Below, piece after piece: positions 62,564 through 64,000 of a DNA stretch of 64,000 nt. The first letter of the stretch is position 1. Each line of letters opens with the position of its first letter. Source of the stretch: Promethearchaeota archaeon (GTDB lineage: Archaea; Asgardarchaeota; Lokiarchaeia; Sigyniarchaeales; SOKP01); assembly GCA_019058295.1 (NCBI GenBank), contig JAHPZI010000002.1, positions 1 to 64,000 of the forward strand. The letters are read 5' to 3'. Position numbers and translations under genes: made by a program. The notes below the pieces were generated by a model. The model made no database searches and was not told the origin of the DNA. It saw nothing but the letters and a program-made list of their open reading frames with translations.

Positions 62564-63394
62564 TTAAATTTTTTGAAATATTAAAAGAATCGAATGACTA
62601 AAATACTTAGCAAAAATTTTATCTATTAATCCTTTTAATATATGTATAAATTTAGGATTTTCTGCATCCACTAAGAGTTGTAAAGATCTTTTTAAGAAGA
62701 ATTTTAGAAAAAATAATTCATCTTTTAAACCTTTAAGACCAGAATAAGGCTCCACATATACTAATCTAAATTTTTTTTCTTCAAAAGTCTTAATGACTGA
62801 GTTTTTATCTAATACATATTGATAAAAATTATTTGGCTCCTTTTTTTCCAAATAATATTTATTATTAAAAATTCTATACATATTAATTCTCGATTTAAAT
62901 TTCCTAAAGGGTGACATATAAGGGAATGTTAAAAATAAATACCCTTTTGGTTTTATAACTCGCTCCATTTCTTTAAGAATATCATTATAACCATTAAAAT
63001 AATGTTCTATAACTCCTATAGACCAATAACCTGAAAAGAAATTGTCTGGATATTGAATTTGACGAATATCTCCAAACTCTATTTTAAGATTTGGCATTAT
63101 TAAATTAATTTTTTTAACAATATTTTTTGCGTAATCAATACCAATAACATCATATTTCATAAAATTGAGAGAATAAACATTCTGACCTAATCCACATCCT
63201 CCTTCAAGAATTACCCCATTATTTGTTTTTAAAAATTTTTTAGTAATTCTACAAACTAATGATTTTGAATTTGGCTGATAAATATTAGATTTTAATTTTT
63301 TCCAATATTTTAACCATTTAATATTCCAGAAGTTATTTCCTACATTTTTATGAAAATAGATAAGTCTATTTTTCTCAATATCATAAAACTTCAT
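62564..63394 (-). CDS. Class I SAM-dependent methyltransferase
   Basis: 276 residues. SAM site VILEGGCGLGQNVYSLNF (about 81-98), acidic VIGIDYAKN, GDIRQIQYPDNFFSGYWSIGVIEH (motif IV) and MERVIKPKGYLFLTFPY are intact. Base composition is even more AT-rich than its neighbours. Possible lipid or sugar methyltransferase; no glycan genes nearby. Lies inside the region rearranged by the tetR-flank duplication. Confidence 0.8.
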   Translation of the reverse strand: MKFYDIEKNRLIYFHKNVGNNFWNIKWLKYWKKLKSNIYQPNSKSLVCRITKKFLKTNNGVILEGGCGLGQNVYSLNFMKYDVIGIDYAKNIVKKINLIMPNLKIEFGDIRQIQYPDNFFSGYWSIGVIEHYFNGYNDILKEMERVIKPKGYLFLTFPYMSPFRKFKSRINMYRIFNNKYYLEKKEPNNFYQYVLDKNSVIKTFEEKKFRLVYVEPYSGLKGLKDELFFLKFFLKRSLQLLVDAENPKFIHILKGLIDKIFAKYFSHSILLIFQKI

Positions 63395-63725
63395 TAAATC
63401 TTAATCCTTATTGTATTTTTTAAAATTCTTAAAGTTAATTACTATTTTATTTTAATTTTAAGTTTTTTTATAATCTTATTAAATTCTCTTATCATTATTT
63501 TAAGATTGGTTAAAAAAAATCTCTAATACTTTCATCAATTTTTTATATAATAAAATTTTTAGATTTTTTTTTCAAATGAAAATTCAGCAAATTTACGCAT
63601 AATATATAAAGTATAAGAATATTCTTTATTTTGGATTTATACACAAAAAAATTTATAAAGGAGCAATACTCCTATATAATAGAAATTTTAAAAATATAAA
63701 TTAATAATACAGCGTGTTAGGAATA
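63395..63725. other. Intergenic region with promoter of the last gene
   Basis: 331 nt, AT-rich. The first 250 nt show nothing beyond T-rich stretches after the methyltransferase start. The end holds a TetR-type box (63661-63671), CTATATAAT and ATACAGCG, the last matching 62262. Confidence 0.5.
63661..63671. promoter_or_regulatory. TetR-type box 3
   Basis: GAGCAATACTC inside GGAGCAATACTCC, followed by TATATAAT, the same setting as box 2. Links the last gene to the tetR regulon. Confidence 0.5.
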
Positions 63726-64000
63726 ATGCTAAGCGACGATAAAGAATTTGAAAAGATAGTAGAGATGAGTAAAAAGTCATCTGAAGTAATGGAAGAGATT
63801 GCTAGAATGTCGAAATCTGAAACTGTAGATTTGATAGTTGATCACGAATTAAAAGGCGTTTCTGTGAACGCTCTAGATTGGTGGTGGGGCCATATCGATA
63901 ATACAGAACGCTATAAATTATGGCACCCTAATGATCACATTTCATTTAAATGGGAAAAACCTCCCGAAGAGGGACATTTTGGTGCGATCCATTGCGTTAT
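63726..64000 (+). CDS. DAPG hydrolase (PhlG)-domain-like protein, 3'-partial
   Basis: Runs off the window. Translation from ATG 63726 gives an acidic helical start (MLSDDKEFEKIVEMSKKSSE), then the diagnostic ALDWWWGHIDNTERYKLWHP and NDHISFKWEKP. These blocks match the DAPG-hydrolase PhiG domain, whose founding member cleaves a C-C bond in 2,4-diacetylphloroglucinol. Preceded by a TetR-type box. Confidence 0.75.
   Translation, partial: MLSDDKEFEKIVEMSKKSSEVMEEIARMSKSETVDLIVDHELKGVSVNALDWWWGHIDNTERYKLWHPNDHISFKWEKPPEEGHFGAIHCV

Noticed and set aside
1..64000. CRISPR arrays, insertion sequences, prophage genes
   Set aside because: No spaced identical repeats, transposase, integrase or phage structural genes were seen; the only sizeable repeat pair is the tetR flank.

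Overview
The window is AT-rich archaeal DNA that looks like Asgard archaea, most likely a Lokiarchaeia (Promethearchaeota) genome. The evidence is the mix of genes. Archaeal information-processing genes (aIF2-gamma, aIF1A, Spt5, TFS, archaeal RecJ/GAN) sit beside eukaryote-like ones: ribosomal protein eL22, three Rab/Ras-type small GTPases and a longin-roadblock protein. Form III RuBisCO, a Wood-Ljungdahl corrinoid subunit (CdhD), archaemetzincin and a tRNA with a bulge-helix-bulge (BHB) intron also fit. Ribosome binding sites follow GGTGA(T).

Layout. 1-10 kb: a winged-helix regulator, RuBisCO, eL22, a CitG-like protein, TFS, a DHH nuclease, a surface protein and an aIF2-gamma with an extra helix-hairpin-helix domain. 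10-16 kb: a surface C25 (gingipain-like) peptidase, an unusual 5S rRNA locus, a molybdopterin oxidoreductase and a cupin. 16-25 kb: GTPase-PIN-GTPase cluster, Fe-alcohol dehydrogenase, a cupin with a probable ATT start, aIF1A, Spt5, longin-roadblock protein, acyl-CoA dehydrogenase. 25-36 kb: DUF4139 protein, MrfA-type helicase, membrane proteins, FGGY kinase, LysR regulator. 35-43 kb: acyl-CoA synthetase (ADP-forming) alpha-type protein, a DsrE-TusA-double-cubane protein set with FUR-type operators, a nitronate monooxygenase-like protein, a zinc-domain GTPase and CdhD. 43-55 kb: sulfatase plus acyl-CoA ligase, leuCD-type dehydratase, the whole late lysine/DAP branch (dapF-lysA facing dapB-dapA) and argG. 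55-64 kb: two-component pair, ADP-ribosylglycohydrolase, archaemetzincin, tRNA-Pro, a TetR/alpha-beta hydrolase locus with a partly duplicated flank, methyltransferase, and the start of a DAPG-hydrolase-like gene.

Two observations stand out. (1) argG is broken by a 30-nt insert with an in-frame TGA inside its PP-loop. Removing exactly those 30 nt restores the motif SGGLDTSC, and the insert ends form a BHB with the same geometry as the tRNA-Pro intron in this window, so this looks like a spliced protein-coding intron. (2) The only 5S rRNA is not in normal order: the 3' half (helices II', V, IV, I') comes before a hairpin linker and the 5' half (helices I, II, III with loop C), with flanking arms able to pair over 12 bp. 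It looks like a circularly permuted 5S gene born from a tandem duplication.

Other points: two genes (a cupin and cdhD) appear to start at ATT with an identical GTGAT-N5-ATT arrangement; near-identical 17-bp palindromes of the FUR 7-1-7 type precede dsrE and the double-cubane gene; and TetR-type boxes link tetR, the hydrolase and the DAPG-hydrolase-like gene.
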